64,000 nt of DNA from Oscheius dolichura (taxonomy: Eukaryota; Nematoda; Chromadorea; Rhabditida; Rhabditidae): positions 11,842,001 through 11,906,000 of the forward strand of contig OW051495.1 in NCBI GenBank assembly GCA_932521035.1. Direction: 5' to 3'. The notes beneath the pieces are model-generated. The model saw only the letters and a program-made list of their open reading frames with translations. It was not told the origin of the DNA and made no database searches. Of the stretch, positions 11,944 to 23,810 are shown piece after piece; position 1 is the stretch's first letter, and each line of letters opens with the position of its first letter. A program made the position numbers and the translations under genes.

Positions 11944-12060
11944 ACTGTCTAACTGTGGCTGCTCACCTATGGGGACTCAAGCTCTTGGAATCATTGAATC
12001 TCGAGCTTCAGCTTCCGACTTGATCTCGGCCACAGCTAAAGGAACCACAGTTAGACAGTG
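11944..12060. repeat. Short element bounded by inverted TGTCTAACTGTGG motifs
   Basis: The left arm ACTGTCTAACTGTGG (11944-11958) is matched by the right arm CCACAGTTAGACAGT (12045-12059) in inverted orientation, with about 85 bp between. This suggests the dispersed 13-bp motif may be the terminus of a short inverted-repeat element. Confidence 0.6.
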
Positions 12061-12915
12061 AATCTACCAAAAGAATGGGGAAGGGGGTAACAGAGGCTTT
12101 TCAATTCAAATATGGCCTACTAACTTGGCGTAGTCTGCTCTTAGCTGGACTAGAAATAGAGGTCCGTGTCATTTTCTGGTTGATCTAGAGAATACGGTAG
12201 AAGAAGCTCTTCTTCCCAGTCTGACGAGACAGCCACAGTACTGTCTTTGTCTGACTGGCCAAACCCCTTTAATCCCCATTCCTTATCTTCATAGGCGCGA
12301 AAACGGTCATTATTAACTGGTTTTTCGGGAGTCTATATTCAGTTCAGGATTTTAGGAGGAAGAGGTTACAATAGGAAAAGGAGGACAGCATCCTGGCGAA
12401 GTACCGAGGACAAGTGGGTGACTGGGGGTTATTCAGGGACAAGAGTACCGGGCGGCTTTTCAAAAGTCCCAGAAAGACGGTAAACAGTCGGGAAAGGTAG
12501 AAGAAGAAGAAGGGCTATCAAAAGGCAGAGGGGGTGAGGAAATCGAGGTTGAGTGTCAAAGGGCAGATGAGTAACAGTCTCCCTCGTTTTCCTTTCTTTT
12601 CTTTATCAGGAAATATTTGCTTGAGCTCCATGACCGGTCAAATGGAACCCCCGGGGGGACTGCTCTGCGCCCCGTTATTCTGTAGACGTCAGCGTGTTCC
12701 CCAAAGTGTCTGGCAGTTCCCTTTGCCTGTCCCCCGCTCTCCTGATAGTGACTGACCATTATCAGCCAGGCTTCTTTAAGGCTTCCGAAAGTTTAAAGAC
12801 CACTTCTCTGTCGGCTGCTTTTATGGGAGACAGCAAATACCCGATTCTATTCAGCGAAATTCCAAAAAAAAAATAATAATGCAGGCAAGACCCCGTGAAA
12901 AGGAACTGAAGGGAA

Positions 12916-12926
12916 GGGGGGGGGGG
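12916..12926 (+). repeat. 11-base poly-G tract
   Basis: An uninterrupted G run in intergenic DNA, the second such tract in the window after 9376-9388. Confidence 0.75.
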
Positions 12927-13915
12927 CATAATCATGACGGTTATTTGGAGGCAATGGGGTACACAGGCACTGAGGACTATCCTTTGGAGGAGGGGGCACC
13001 TAGGCAATAGAGGCTCAAAATGTCTCCGTCTGGGGACCTTGTAGTCCCCGGCCCCCACCCCTGTCCGGAGAATGACTTTCACGCTCAACTTGGAAACAAT
13101 ACGGTCCTGGGGATGCCCCAGCCACTGACTCACGGTTATAATGGAACAATTTCTTCTGTGAGACCATTTTTTTTCTTTCCTCTAATCTCCGGCCATCCTT
13201 CTCAACAAAGAGGAGAATAAGCTCGAATTCTGAAAAAGAAAAAAGTGTCGACTGGGAGGCGATAAGGAAAGGACAAAAAGTGGGGCAACAAAACAGGCAT
13301 CCCAGTTCAGTACAGCAATAATCTTTTTCCTCTGGGGGTGCATGACTTTTTGTCAACTTTCTCGGCCCCGTGTTTACGGGGATTATCACGTTTGCTGGAA
13401 GGAAGAAACAGTACTTTGAAACCTGTGGGAGGGGGGAGGAGGGAGGGTTTGCTGGTTATGGCTAACAGTTTGACTGCTTACAAGGGGAGGATACATACTC
13501 GACATGACTTGTTTAATATTTTTTGAGGAGGTTTTGTAGAGAAAAGGTTGCTGCTTTGTTGTAAAATTGCCCATATCTCATTTTGTCCTATGCAGAAGGA
13601 AGTCTGCGATTTGCAATTTCCTGGTGCAAAGTAGAAATTATCCTGTTTGCTGCTCGTTGATAAGCATTCATTCAGAGCACTTGCACAATCAATCAACATC
13701 ATTTGAAGGAACAGATCAAAGACTCTTTGGCTTATTAACCCATTAGTTCCTAGGCGTCCAAAAATGGACGATTTTTGCCTTGGTCCACCCCTATGGTATT
13801 TTTTCGGTCGTTTTTAGCTTGGGGAAATGTTTTTTCCCAAAATTATCATCAAAAAATTGTCCTCTTTCTCTTGATCAGACGAATCTGTTTCCTATGAGAC
13901 ACAGGGGTTAGCGCT

Positions 13916-14248
13916 ATGAGGAACGTGCTTGTCAAGAGTGGTCAACACAATTTGTGTCTAATCCCTGACAAAGATTTACAAAAATATTTTGAGGGCCCGT
14001 ACGGCAACAGGAATGCTTGCTGCCTTGCCTACTTATTTACGTCCCTTTCTCCTCTATTGAATGGTGTCAAAAATATTCGTATCGCCTCATTCCCTCCTTT
14101 TGGAATTGTTAGAAACATAATGAATGGAAATGTAGGCTTTCACTGTCCCATGTTTTTGTCTGGAAGACAGAGGAGGTTTGGTAAATACTTTTTGTATCAT
14201 TCAGTTAAGGAGAAAGAGAACTACAAGAAGATCACAATAAAAATGTAA
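13916..14248 (+). CDS. Unrecognised 110-residue reading frame
   Basis: An open frame starts MRNVLVKSGQHNLCLIPD and ends YKKITIKM. It has no signal peptide or domain I recognise. About 180 bp upstream (13735) the sequence TTAACCCATTAGTTCC is followed by a small hairpin (GGCGTCCAAAAATGGACG), which loosely recalls the TTAA-type ends of piggyBac-like elements. The frame could therefore be a decayed piece of a mobile element or simply chance. Nothing confirms expression. Confidence 0.2.
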   Translation: MRNVLVKSGQHNLCLIPDKDLQKYFEGPYGNRNACCLAYLFTSLSPLLNGVKNIRIASFPPFGIVRNIMNGNVGFHCPMFLSGRQRRFGKYFLYHSVKEKENYKKITIKM

Positions 14249-14600
14249 ATGAGGATGACATATAGCCGAACGATCACTGAGGCTTTGTGAAATTGCCCAG
14301 ATAGTGCCGGCCTTTCCATAAATTTTGAATAACATCAAGCGAAAGGGATCCAGTGAGCGGTGGTACATTTATTTTTCCTGGTCGTAGCTGCATTTTCCTC
14401 GTCGTGGCTGTCTGGGAAAAGCTCCCTGTAAATCTTTTTTTCAGAGATTAGACTGAAATTTTTGTTCTACTCGGAGCGGCAGCGTTAACACACGTTGACC
14501 TTTCATCTTTCACTAATTTATTTCAAGGCGCAACCTATTGTGCTCCGTACTTATTTGATTTTATTCATAAGATTGAAAACTATCAACGTGTAGACAGCAA

Positions 14601-14890
14601 ATGAATACTTCCGCGGACAAGGATGTCTCGAACAACCTTCTTATTTCATCAGCTACTATTCTTCTTGTTTTGAGTTTGATTGGGAATTATGGAAATGCGT
14701 GTATCGTATGGGCTACTTTCAAATTCAGGTGAAGTTGAGGCTAGAAGGAAATAATGACTGACGAAATTTAGGGATTTCCATTCACCTTGCAGCATCCTCA
14801 TTGCAATGCTGGCTGTTGGGGATGTTGGACATCAATTCAATCACATTCCCTATTCTATTTTGATTTACAGTGGAGTTCCGTTTATAAGTC
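14601..14890 (+). pseudogene. SRSX-type chemoreceptor fragment (TM1-TM2 only)
   Basis: Exon 1 (14601-14728) encodes an extracellular N-terminus and a first helix with the GPCR-typical SLIGNYGNACIVWATFKFR. A 43-bp intron leads to exon 2 (from 14772), encoding FHSPCSILIAMLAVGDVGHQ and then FNHIPYSILIYSGV. The small-residue, C-x-LIA and D-x-x-H pattern is that of the second helix of nematode SRSX serpentine receptors. After about 14890 the frame runs on to a stop near 15005 without any TM3 or DRY-like motif, and no later receptor exons are seen downstream. I read this as a truncated gene or pseudogene. A very long intron to distant exons cannot be ruled out. Confidence 0.55.
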
Positions 14891-15272
14891 AAAGGTGGAG
14901 GAGTTTCCATAAAATTTGTCACTATGAACTGCGTTTTATGAACTTTATGAACTGCGAAATGTCGTTTATTGCAACACAAGTTAATGCAATAAGAAAAAAA
15001 AATTAATAAATCTAGAGGAAAGCTTAAAAGTTTTTCCATTAAAATATTTGGTCCTATTCCCAGAATGCCTTACAACAACAATGGTACATTCTTCTTATTG
15101 CATTCTGCTTTTTGTAAAAAGAAAAACTTCAACAAAAAGGTCTACTTGCGTTTACCTTGAGGATTACGGGAAACGGAACACTAACTTGAGGATGAAAAGG
15201 AATCTGCGAAAGGAACACTGCACAATATCTTGAAACCCAAATAACAGCGGCTCTTCATCCCTCGTCCCATCA

Positions 15273-15401
15273 GGGGCTCCCAGAACTTAGGCAGCCAGTC
15301 CGGAACCTACGTACCCAACCCAGAACTTAGGTACCCGAAATTACCCGGTACCTAAGTTCCGGGGAAATTTAGGAACCGGGTACCTAAGTTCCGGGAGCCC
15401 C
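15273..15401. repeat. Palindromic MITE-like element with AACTTAGG repeats
   Basis: The termini GGGGCTCCCAGAACTTAGG and CCTAAGTTCCGGGAGCCCC are inverted repeats. The interior repeats GAACTTAGGTACCCG in both orientations several times, so the whole element can fold back. ATCA flanks both ends (15269-15272 and 15402-15405), a possible 4-bp target duplication. Confidence 0.75.
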
Positions 15402-15710
15402 ATCAGAAGATATCCTTCCACAGTTTTTTAAATGAGAGGTGGACCGCTGCCTGTACTTCAATTTGAAAGTCAAGACGATCTGAATACAATGAATCAGGCA
15501 GTATAGGTCATAAGAAAGTTCAGAAAATCTCCCAGTTGAGTTGATGTCCTATCCCGGCATACCTATCAATTTCGTCACTATTTTGTTTACAGGCTTTTCG
15601 GGTAGGACAAGAACCATAAAGCAGGCAACAGATGTATTAGAACAGAGTGCAAGAAAGTCTTCAAGAAATTAGAGAGAAAAGAAAGACGATTAGAGATCTT
15701 TATTAAATAT

Positions 15711-16778
15711 TTACAAAAGTGTCCAATCTTTGAGATCACGTTTACTACACCGGTTTTCTTGAGGAATATTATTTACATCAAAAAAGTCACCGAGAATAAG
15801 GATATTTCGTGGATATTTACATGGGGGACAATCGCCATATTCGCTCTCGAATTCGTTCCAGAAGGAATCTCGGATATCCCCGCCGCTACATACATCACAT
15901 TGGTAAGAACATTCAAAGGGATATTCTTCCCTTAATAATCGTGCATTAAATACACGTTCTTCATCATATCGCCAACTCCCAGAATTGTAGTCGTATCTAC
16001 AAAAAATGCACATTTCGAAACAGAAGTGCTGTTTATATAATTATGAATAAAATACTGGGGAAGCACTCACTTTCTGCTGTTATGTTTCCGCGGGACCTGT
16101 TTGAATTCAAAGGTTTGAAACTGGACATGAATCGTTGGGATGGTGGCCTCATCATCCTTTCTAAAATCTCTTATTCATAAATGGGACTTCTCCTTACTTT
16201 AAAGTTTTAACAATCTGTCCAATGTTTCCTTTGTTTATTCCAGCTGGATAAGTCTTCCTCTCTCCTTTCCGATCAAGTACAGTCAGATTCTTTACCCGAT
16301 GGAAACCGCCATGAGTCCTGTAGCAATCAAAACGAGCCAGAGAAGTTCCCGTAACTGGTATAGGAATTCGAAAACCGTCCTATAACAGAATAATTTTTAA
16401 AAAAACAGGCTGCCTACCTCAAATGCCGGCAAATATGTTTCCAACAGTTCAGGCAGTTCCCATCGTTTATGCTTTTTGAGAGAATACGGAGGAGAATACC
16501 GAGCGCTAAGCTTTATTTCAGTCCAATCCTGCTCCACATGAGCAATAATCTGAATGATGACGATGCATCGGCGACCGAAGCATGAGTCAAACCCGATCAC
16601 AAATGGCTTTCTCCAGTTCCTCGTCCTTCTTTAGCCCGTCGATAAATATAACCTTGGAAATGTAGTCATCTTGTAATGTTGTGTGCCTCCAGCGATGGAT
16701 TTTATTCATTTGATCCCTTTTAGGATGAAACTCTCGGATCAATTCCTTATACTCCATTGGAATAAGATCTGAGGTCAT
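15711..16778 (-). CDS. Unrecognised protein with Cys-rich C-terminus
   Basis: Five exons can be joined in frame through short introns to give about 296 residues starting MTSDLIPMEYKELIREF at 16778. The segments in order are a charged N-terminal part (KDEELEKAICDR), a part with WTEIKLSARYSPPYSLKKHK, a part with FRIPIPVTGTSLARFDCYR and LDRKGERKTYPAGINKGN, a short linking exon, and a C-terminal exon with Cys pattern CSYQCDVCSGG ... CPPC ... C, which could bind metal or form disulfides. There is no signal peptide or membrane span, so an intracellular protein is most likely. I do not recognise the family. One acceptor (AAAG before GATGATGAG) was chosen because only it keeps both flanking exons in frame. 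Confidence 0.65.
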
Positions 16779-18376
16779 GATAGGAATAAATTACCCTAAA
16801 AGGAAATTATAAGGTTGAACGAGGAGAAAAAAAATAAGACAGGAAACTCGTTGAAAACTGATAAAAGTGTTCACTTGGCGCCCCTTATTTATATAGCGAA
16901 CTGGTGCAAAAGATTACACCTGCGGTGCAATATTTCACAAGCCACGCTTGATGACCAATCTTCCTCTTTCCCCCATTAAAATTCTCTTTAAAAGTGGGAA
17001 AACTCGGAAAAAAACACGGTAAAAAGATTATCAAGGAAATCAAATAAAACAAATTTATTATCTACATTTAAAAAACCAAGGTTATTACGGGATCTATTTC
17101 ATTAATGAGACGAAACGAGTATTAGCTCGCGTCAAAAGTTCGTAGAAAATCTCCACAACTGCCGTAGTTTCCATCCTCACTGGGCCATTTTGGTGTCAAA
17201 ATGTAGCTCTCGGCCTGGCAAAAAATATATCTCCAGCTCAGCGCCGGAGACGTAGACCGCCGGCTACAGCACGCCGACATTTTTTGCAAAAACCTTTTGA
17301 GGAGGATACAGCTCGATCAGTTAGGTTTATGGAAAAACGAAGACGAGGGAAAAATTCTCCACCTCGAGACGAACATTTTGCACTCAGAAAATGTGGAAAA
17401 ATATGTCGAAGCGGACCGTAATCCCGAAAACAAAAAAGTGTACCACATGACCGATTGGTTTTCTCCCATTTAACGTCCTAGCGACCCCTGGTTCGGATCC
17501 CCGCTTTGACGCCACTCTTTTGTTTTTTTGTTTCAGTTGGATTACCATTATTTAGGCCTATCTAGCACCCCGAGCAACTCAAATCACCGATAAACGTAAC
17601 TGCCGAGCCTCAGAAGAGAAAATTCGAGATTTACAGAGGCTGGACTATATATATAATATCTTATATAATTTCCATAGCAATCAGAGTAGAATAACCATAC
17701 AACGTCCTCATAAAAAAGCGTATTTATACGAATGAAGGAATATTCAATGGAGGAAATTAAATTACAAGTAACAATGTTGTAAAAATATATGCATATTTTT
17801 TACGTTTCCTCATTTTTTATCAATTTCTTTCACTGTAAAACAATCGGCAATCAATGGAATAAGTTTAGAATATAATTATTATGAGAGAAGTGGAACGGGC
17901 AAAGATAAAAGGCAACATTGCCAACACGGAAGAGTTTCGAGGGAATTGAAAAAGCTGTTTGGCACAGAAACTACTAAAGAGAACATAAATGCCCATACAT
18001 TATGAACCATGGATATACGAGAAAAGCAGCATTCAAAATAGTGAATGATATTTGACTACCGTAACTTGTGGCGGTAATCCTGACAAATTCAAAAGGCCTT
18101 CAGATAGAAACAAATGCATTAGTTTCTGAACTATGCCGAAGCCCTTTTTCAATTCATTCGGGAGGATTCCAAGCCTACATCTACCGTAATTGAATGACAC
18201 CAGTCTGCCCGTCATAGATTTATGGCCCGCATCAATCAAAATAGAATATACAAGAACTACACAAAATAGAGAGTAAACTAACTAACAAAAAGAAGAGAAA
18301 AAAGAAATAGAATTGGAATGGGAAAGAGCGTTAGTATTTGGAAGAGTTGTGAATACGGTAGCCCTGAAGGCCAGCA
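16779..18376. other. Intergenic region with a tRNA-like T-arm box
   Basis: No coding region is supported. The stretch 17090-17530 looks like repeat DNA (it includes GTAGACCGCCGGCTACAGC). At 17490-17500 it contains GGTTCGGATCC, which fits a Pol III B box, followed about 25 bp later by a T-rich run. A similar sequence lies inside the hAT-like element at 27630-27639. Confidence 0.4.
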
Positions 18377-21300
18377 CTACATGCGTTCTTGAAGATTAGG
18401 CCGGTCAAATGAGCCAGAATCATGGATACGAACGGAGGAGATGGTAGAGGGAGGATTGCTGGGCTTAGAGGAAGTTTGAAGTTCAGGAGGGGCCGGCGGG
18501 TAGTTGCTGCCGAAGTCGGCCTTGGTCCATTCGAAGGGCTCTCCCTGGATGAAAAAGACGAAGACAATGTTCGTAGCAACCTGAACATTTTGATTAATAC
18601 GGAAATTTAAATGGGTCGCACCAAGGATCCCGCCACGACGAAGAAGACAATCATCCACTGTCCTACGGTATTATCGGGGGTGATGGCCTGGACGATGAAG
18701 GGGATGACCAGGAGGACGAGACAGTTGCACTGGGACACGTAGCCGGTGACAAAGGCTCCGTACTGCTTGGAGAGAGTAGGAGCGGCTTTGTAGAAACCAC
18801 CACAGTTCAGTCCCAAAGTAGCCAAGGCCACAGCCATAACGGGGGAGACAGCATCCTGAAGGCGCGCCACAGTTAGACAGCCAACTTCCTGGCTTACCCT
18901 ATTCTTGTCTCCCATAATAGCCAACGCGACACAGACACCCGCTGACCCGAAGAAGGAAATAGTATTGAAGATACGGTATTTCCAAGTCTCCGAGATGAAT
19001 TTAATCTTGTCCGAGATGAGTCCCGTGCCGACTTTTGTTATCAGCTGGGCCAATGGTGGATACATCCCAGCGAAGCCGGATTTCGAGACAGAGAAGCCCA
19101 GTACTAAAGAAATGGATCTTTGTAAAAGAAGGAGGGGAATTTTCTAACCGTCGGAGAGATATGTAGGTGAAAAGACGAAGAAGACATTAACAATGACAAA
19201 GTTGCCAACAGCAGCGATCCAAATAGCCCAGACGGCGGGAGTCTTCAGGATGGCTTTGTAGGGGGTCTGGTTGCTGGCTTTTCTGAAAGGGGGAGGAGTT
19301 ATTTTTGGCTGTCTAACTGGCGGGGTTTTAATCTCTTCAAGACCCTAGAGTTCTCAATGAATAATAGTGGCTTTCTTCGGGATATTGAGAACCCTAGTAG
19401 TTCCTGGCTGAGGAACTGTGGCGCTCTGGCTGTCTATTTGTGACACTTACCCTGGTGGCTTTCCTCTGGCTACTTTCTCCGCTTCCAGTGGACCAACGAA
19501 GGGATGTTTCATCGGGTTGTTCCGGAAGATAAAGAGATAAATGATGAAGAGAACGGTAGAGATGATCCCATGGACGTAGAAGATGGAAGCCCACCTGGAA
19601 AAGAACCATCAATTGTGCCAAATAATGGTGGGTCCCGAAACAATTGCACCCCTGATTACAGTAACCCCTGGAGATCTCAAACATCTTATTTACTCTGTTC
19701 CCTACTTCAGGAAGCAGAGGTTGGAAAATTTAAACTTTGATCGTGTTCCGCCAAGCTTGCTGCCCCGCCTGTTTGCCTACCCAGTAATGATGACATTTTT
19801 GATTTCCCCCTCCCCATTTTCCACATGAGAATACGATTAAATGGAGGGAAAATGGCCTGGATGTGTTATACACAAGGGTTATGTCAATATCATCTTTCAT
19901 CTGGGATCAACGACCCTCCGGCCACGTACCCCATCGAGTCACACAAGGCGCCGCCAACCGGGTTGGAAAAGATTGGAGCAATCTGCACGTAGGAGACAAG
20001 AATGGAGATAATGAGTCCTGACTGGAAAGGAAGGCTATAGTGAAAAGATTACGGTAGGTTACCTGCTTGTGGTAGATCCATCGAGCGGAGAAGGCTCCAA
20101 TGGTGGGGAAGTTGGCGGCGAAGGCGACTCCTTGGAGGACGCGAGTCACAATGAGCCAGGGGTAGCCACCCTGAAAGAGGAATATTGAATAGAATTTAGG
20201 GTTGCTAAGGCTCTGGAATAGGTCCCGAAGCGATTAGCTGATTCATCTCCCTTGTTGAGTTAGTTTAATCGTTTCGGGACCTTGTGGACCCTGAAAAACC
20301 ATCTAAACCCTAATTAGACCTTTAAATACCACCAATCCATTTTAATTTTTACTTACATGGATAGCCAACGGCATGAGTAGAGTAGCTGCGGAGCTGACCA
20401 ATCCCAGAAACCCAAATACCATCCTCATTCCAAATCTATTGACCAAGAAGACAACGGGGAAGTTTCCAATCAAAGCTCCAGCAGCCATAGCCGAAATGGC
20501 ATAGGTTTGTTGATCTGAAAGAGTGGAGAATTAGGCAATTCTAGTCCCATTTTTGGTATAAAAGTGGTATCTATTTATAGCAAATATCAATCTATAGCCT
20601 TCTTTGAAAATTAAATGTCCGTGGTATCTGAACCCCCGCCGTTTATGGCTCCTTGCCTTTGATCCTTTTTGATACGGGGATAGGCAGATTCAATGGGCAG
20701 ACGTCAGTCTGTTGCAGGTTTGTAGCCATAAAACTTACCACAAAAAATGGGAATGGTTCCACAGCGAAAGAAAAAAGAAACACCTACTTTTAGTGATGTA
20801 ATGAGTGTGGTCTCCATGATTGAGGTCAGTGTGATTGTCACCGGCGGCATTGTTCAGGCAAATTACTCCCAAATTGAAGCTCAGGATGTTGGCCCTAAAA
20901 AGCTTCTTTTATATATTCCGTCTAGGACCCAAAACCTACCAGATGAAGCTCAAGCAGAGGAGAACAATTGGCATCAGGACGAAACGGGTCCGGGTGCCGA
21001 AAGCGCGGCACATGCAGCCACGCTCATCGTAGTCCAGTAAATTCTCGTCGGCTATCATCTCCGGCTGGGGAACTGAAGAGAATACGGTAATTATATCAAG
21101 GACAAGGTTTAAATCATGGAAAAATGAGCTTGTTTGATGGGAAACAATCGTAATCCGGGCAATTCGGCCTCCAGGTACCTTTAGAGGAATTTCTTCCCAA
21201 AATGGGGATAACCAGTAAGAATGGAAGGATGTTTCAGGGTCTATTTGAAGATTACCATATTCTCTTTAAGGAAAATAATCAAGAAATGGAAGGGAAGTCC

Positions 21301-22195
21301 TACAGTATCCAAAAAAGCTTGGAAAAGACAAAATTACGCTACAGTAAGACCTAGAAGGATCAAAAGGTTCAAAAAGTTCGATAACCAAGCCAAGCTGCCA
21401 ACGGAACCCCCTCCCCGCTGGCATTATATACGTGTGAGCCGCGCTCTTTTCTTCCCGGGATCCATTACGGTATCCTCTCTCTCCGCCCTCTTTTCCCTCC
21501 CTTTGGTCTCCGGACGATGCCCCTCTAAACAAACACATTTCCCCAAAGAAGAGATTCGCCTCTCGATGAAAGATATCAATCCAAGTTTGTCCAACGAGAG
21601 GAAGCGACGGACCCTCGTCTCTGATAGATGATCGTTCAATAGAGGAAATACAAGGAAAGCCATAAAAAGAGGCATGCAGAGGATCAAAAGACGAAGAGGG
21701 GAGGAGGACAGTGTTGACCCTGCTCTCTTAATTGGCAGATGGCGTTATGGTTCTTTGTCCGCTTGTGGCTGTAAGGTGATCGGTTCTGTCGCCGCTCTCT
21801 GTTCTGGAGAAAGCTCCAGCTGGGAAGATGATTTAGGGGGAGGCTGATCTTTGTGCTATGGGGGAGAGGATACCCACAGCTGCAAAAAATGGGAACGCTG
21901 GGATTGGGAACACTATTCACTAGGACCCCAACCTGTTTTCCATTATTGAGAGACTTCCGGAAGGAAATTGGAACCATCACAAGCCTCTTAGGAACAATAG
22001 GGGCCTCTTTCCTATCCCCTCTCTGAATACAGTCATAGTTGGCCACTTGACGTCATGGAGGAACATTTTGACCCCCCGGCTCTTCCTGGTGCCGGACCAA
22101 AAACAAATAGACAAGGGAGAACAAAACTTACAGAGATATCGTCCAACAAATCCCGGCTCTCGGTCGTATTCCTCCATTTTTTCGTAGTCGTCCAT
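18377..22195 (-). CDS. SLC17-like MFS anion transporter
   Basis: At least nine exons encode a 12-helix major facilitator of the SLC17 type (Na+/phosphate, sialin and vesicular glutamate transporter relatives), which move organic anions or phosphate across plasma, lysosomal or vesicle membranes. Exon 1 (MDDYEKMEEYDREPGF, start 22195) joins across a 1.1-kb intron to the exon with TM1 (RTRFVLMPIVLLCLSFIW). A luminal loop with N-glycosylation sites (GDNHTDLNHGDHTHYITKS) follows. Later landmarks include NRFGMRMVFGFLG in the loop after TM2, PWLIVTRVLQGVAFAANFPT and HPFVGPLEAEKVARGK in the central loop. The C-terminal tail begins GEPFEWTKADFGSNYPPAPP. Substrate cannot be assigned. A 41-bp intron near 18856-18897 contains the TGTCTAACTGTGG motif in sense orientation. 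Confidence 0.85.
20220..20282. repeat. Short palindrome with TCCCGAAACGA-type arms
   Basis: AGGTCCCGAAGCGATTA (20220-20236) and TAATCGTTTCGGGACCT (20266-20282) are inverted with one mismatch and about 29 bp between, inside an SLC17 intron. Single copies of the arm occur near 9430, 19630, 44227, 49981, 58437 and 62460. Confidence 0.7.
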
Positions 22196-23810
22196 CGTTT
22201 CGTTTCGCTAGTACAAATAATCAATGAATTGGAAATATCGAAGAGCAGAGTTCTCCTGGAAGTGACCGCTAGTGACCGTCGTTATGACCCAGCCCTCTGG
22301 CTGTTTGCACTCGGTGCTCTGGACACGGGGGCGGTAGCAGCTCGCCACTCCGCGCATGGAAACATTTGTTTGCGCGTCTTTTACAAGCCAGCTGAGTGAC
22401 CTCATGGGGTGTGCTTCCCCTTGGGCGAGGAGAAGGAACGACAAACTTTGTACAACAACACAGATCAAACTGGGAAAGGAATTGTTACCTGATGGAAAGA
22501 AGAAGGGAACGGTCTCTGACGCAACTGACCTCAATTAGTGGCAGTAACGTCTCTTTAGACCATAAGCCCGTCTTGTTATGGTCAAAGGGTACCGTCAAAA
22601 ACGATGTTTACGCGCTCTGTTCCTTTGACCTGACAGTATTTTCAAAGGTAAGCCTGGGCACAAAACATGGAGGCGCCTCAGTCCAGTGATCATAACAATG
22701 GAGAAAAAAAAATTAGGGAAAGGCCGTTTTCTTCTGATTTTATCGTTTCCACTGGCATTTAGGACATTTTCACAAATTCCACAGCAACTGGAAGTACAAG
22801 GACCTTTACCTACTGGCTTCCAAATTTGACTATAAAATAATCGAATAGCGAATACTGCATCCCATTTCTCGTTTGATTGAAGTCCTTTCCTTCTGGTTTG
22901 CACCAAGGTTCATTAATTTAACCTGCCACCCACCAGGTTGGTGCACATCTTCCGTTTTCTCTATTTACCCGCCAGCTTAATTACTTGTAACTTCTACTAA
23001 TTCCCATCTCCGAGTTTAATCTGTCACCAATTCAGATCAGAAATTTGTAGTTTTGTGGTGAATGAATTTTGGTGGAGTCTGAAAAGTCTATATTGCCAAA
23101 AAAAGTCGACTAAAACTTCTTTTGAACCTCGTTTTTTGTCCTTATTATGAGAAAAGGTTCTGGAGAAGTTCCCCAAATGGGAAGCCTTCTTCGAAATGTG
23201 GCCATTGCTTCCATTAAACGAGATGATCCCGCCCGGTATGACAAAGATCGTGGTCACCGCTGTCGCAAGCAACGGGAGCAATAAAATTGCCCAACAATAG
23301 GAGAGCATCGCTATTCCTAGCGGGCTCTCTTCCTCTAAAAAGAATCTGTCTCGAAATGGAACCAGGAAAAAACTTCAGTGGAGAAAAAGATCAAGAGATC
23401 TTTTCCACTATTCCAGATTACCGTAAAACATCCTCGCCAGGAGCTAAGCCCCCAACTTCCCCTAATGATCCTCGTCATCCGACGGCAAAGGGTAACATTT
23501 TGTGTCCGACATGTTGCCGATCAGTTGATAAAGATAGGTTCAGTTGATATAGAGAGAGGAGAAAAGGATCTGTTTGTCTACCACTTCCTTTAACTTTGAA
23601 CTGTGTTGCAAAGAGTACACTGGCCGGAAGAAAAGTAGCCGCCTGGATGCACCCAGGGACCGTTTGCTCGAAACTCCCCTGACCAGCCTCTCAGAACTTT
23701 GTTTTCCCTTATAGGCAAGCTAGGGGACAGCTTCGGCCAAGAGGCTATAATATGACTCTAAAAGGATTTAAAATGAATCCCTGCCGGTAAATTTAGGGGA
23801 TTAGTTGAAA
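22196..23810. other. Intergenic region upstream of SLC17 and SH2-like genes
   Basis: This divergent promoter region lies between the minus-strand transporter and the plus-strand SH2-like gene. The only candidate inside it is a weak secreted-protein reading frame at 23024-23308. Confidence 0.45.
23024..23308 (-). CDS. Possible small secreted protein (weak)
   Basis: The frame begins MLSYCWAILLLPLLATAVTT, a good signal peptide, then FVIPGGIISFNGSNGHISK. The remaining 40 residues are basic and look like run-through into an intron. No partner exon could be joined confidently. A cysteine-containing frame at 22700-22860 (PCTSSCCGICENVLNAS) might be part of the same gene. Confidence 0.22.
   Translation of the reverse strand: MLSYCWAILLLPLLATAVTTIFVIPGGIISFNGSNGHISKKASHLGNFSRTFSHNKDKKRGSKEVLVDFFWQYRLFRLHQNSFTTKLQISDLNW

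Larger units (their letters stand above)
11196..14600. other. Intergenic region with repeats and one unplaced reading frame
   Basis: The region upstream of the degenerin gene holds no gene I can support. It contains an inverted-repeat element (11944-12060), an 11-G tract (12916-12926), and a possible transposon end near 13735 followed by an unrecognised open frame (13916-14248). The reading frame of degenerin exon 1 stays open upstream of the chosen ATG at 11195, so an earlier start is possible. Confidence 0.5.
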
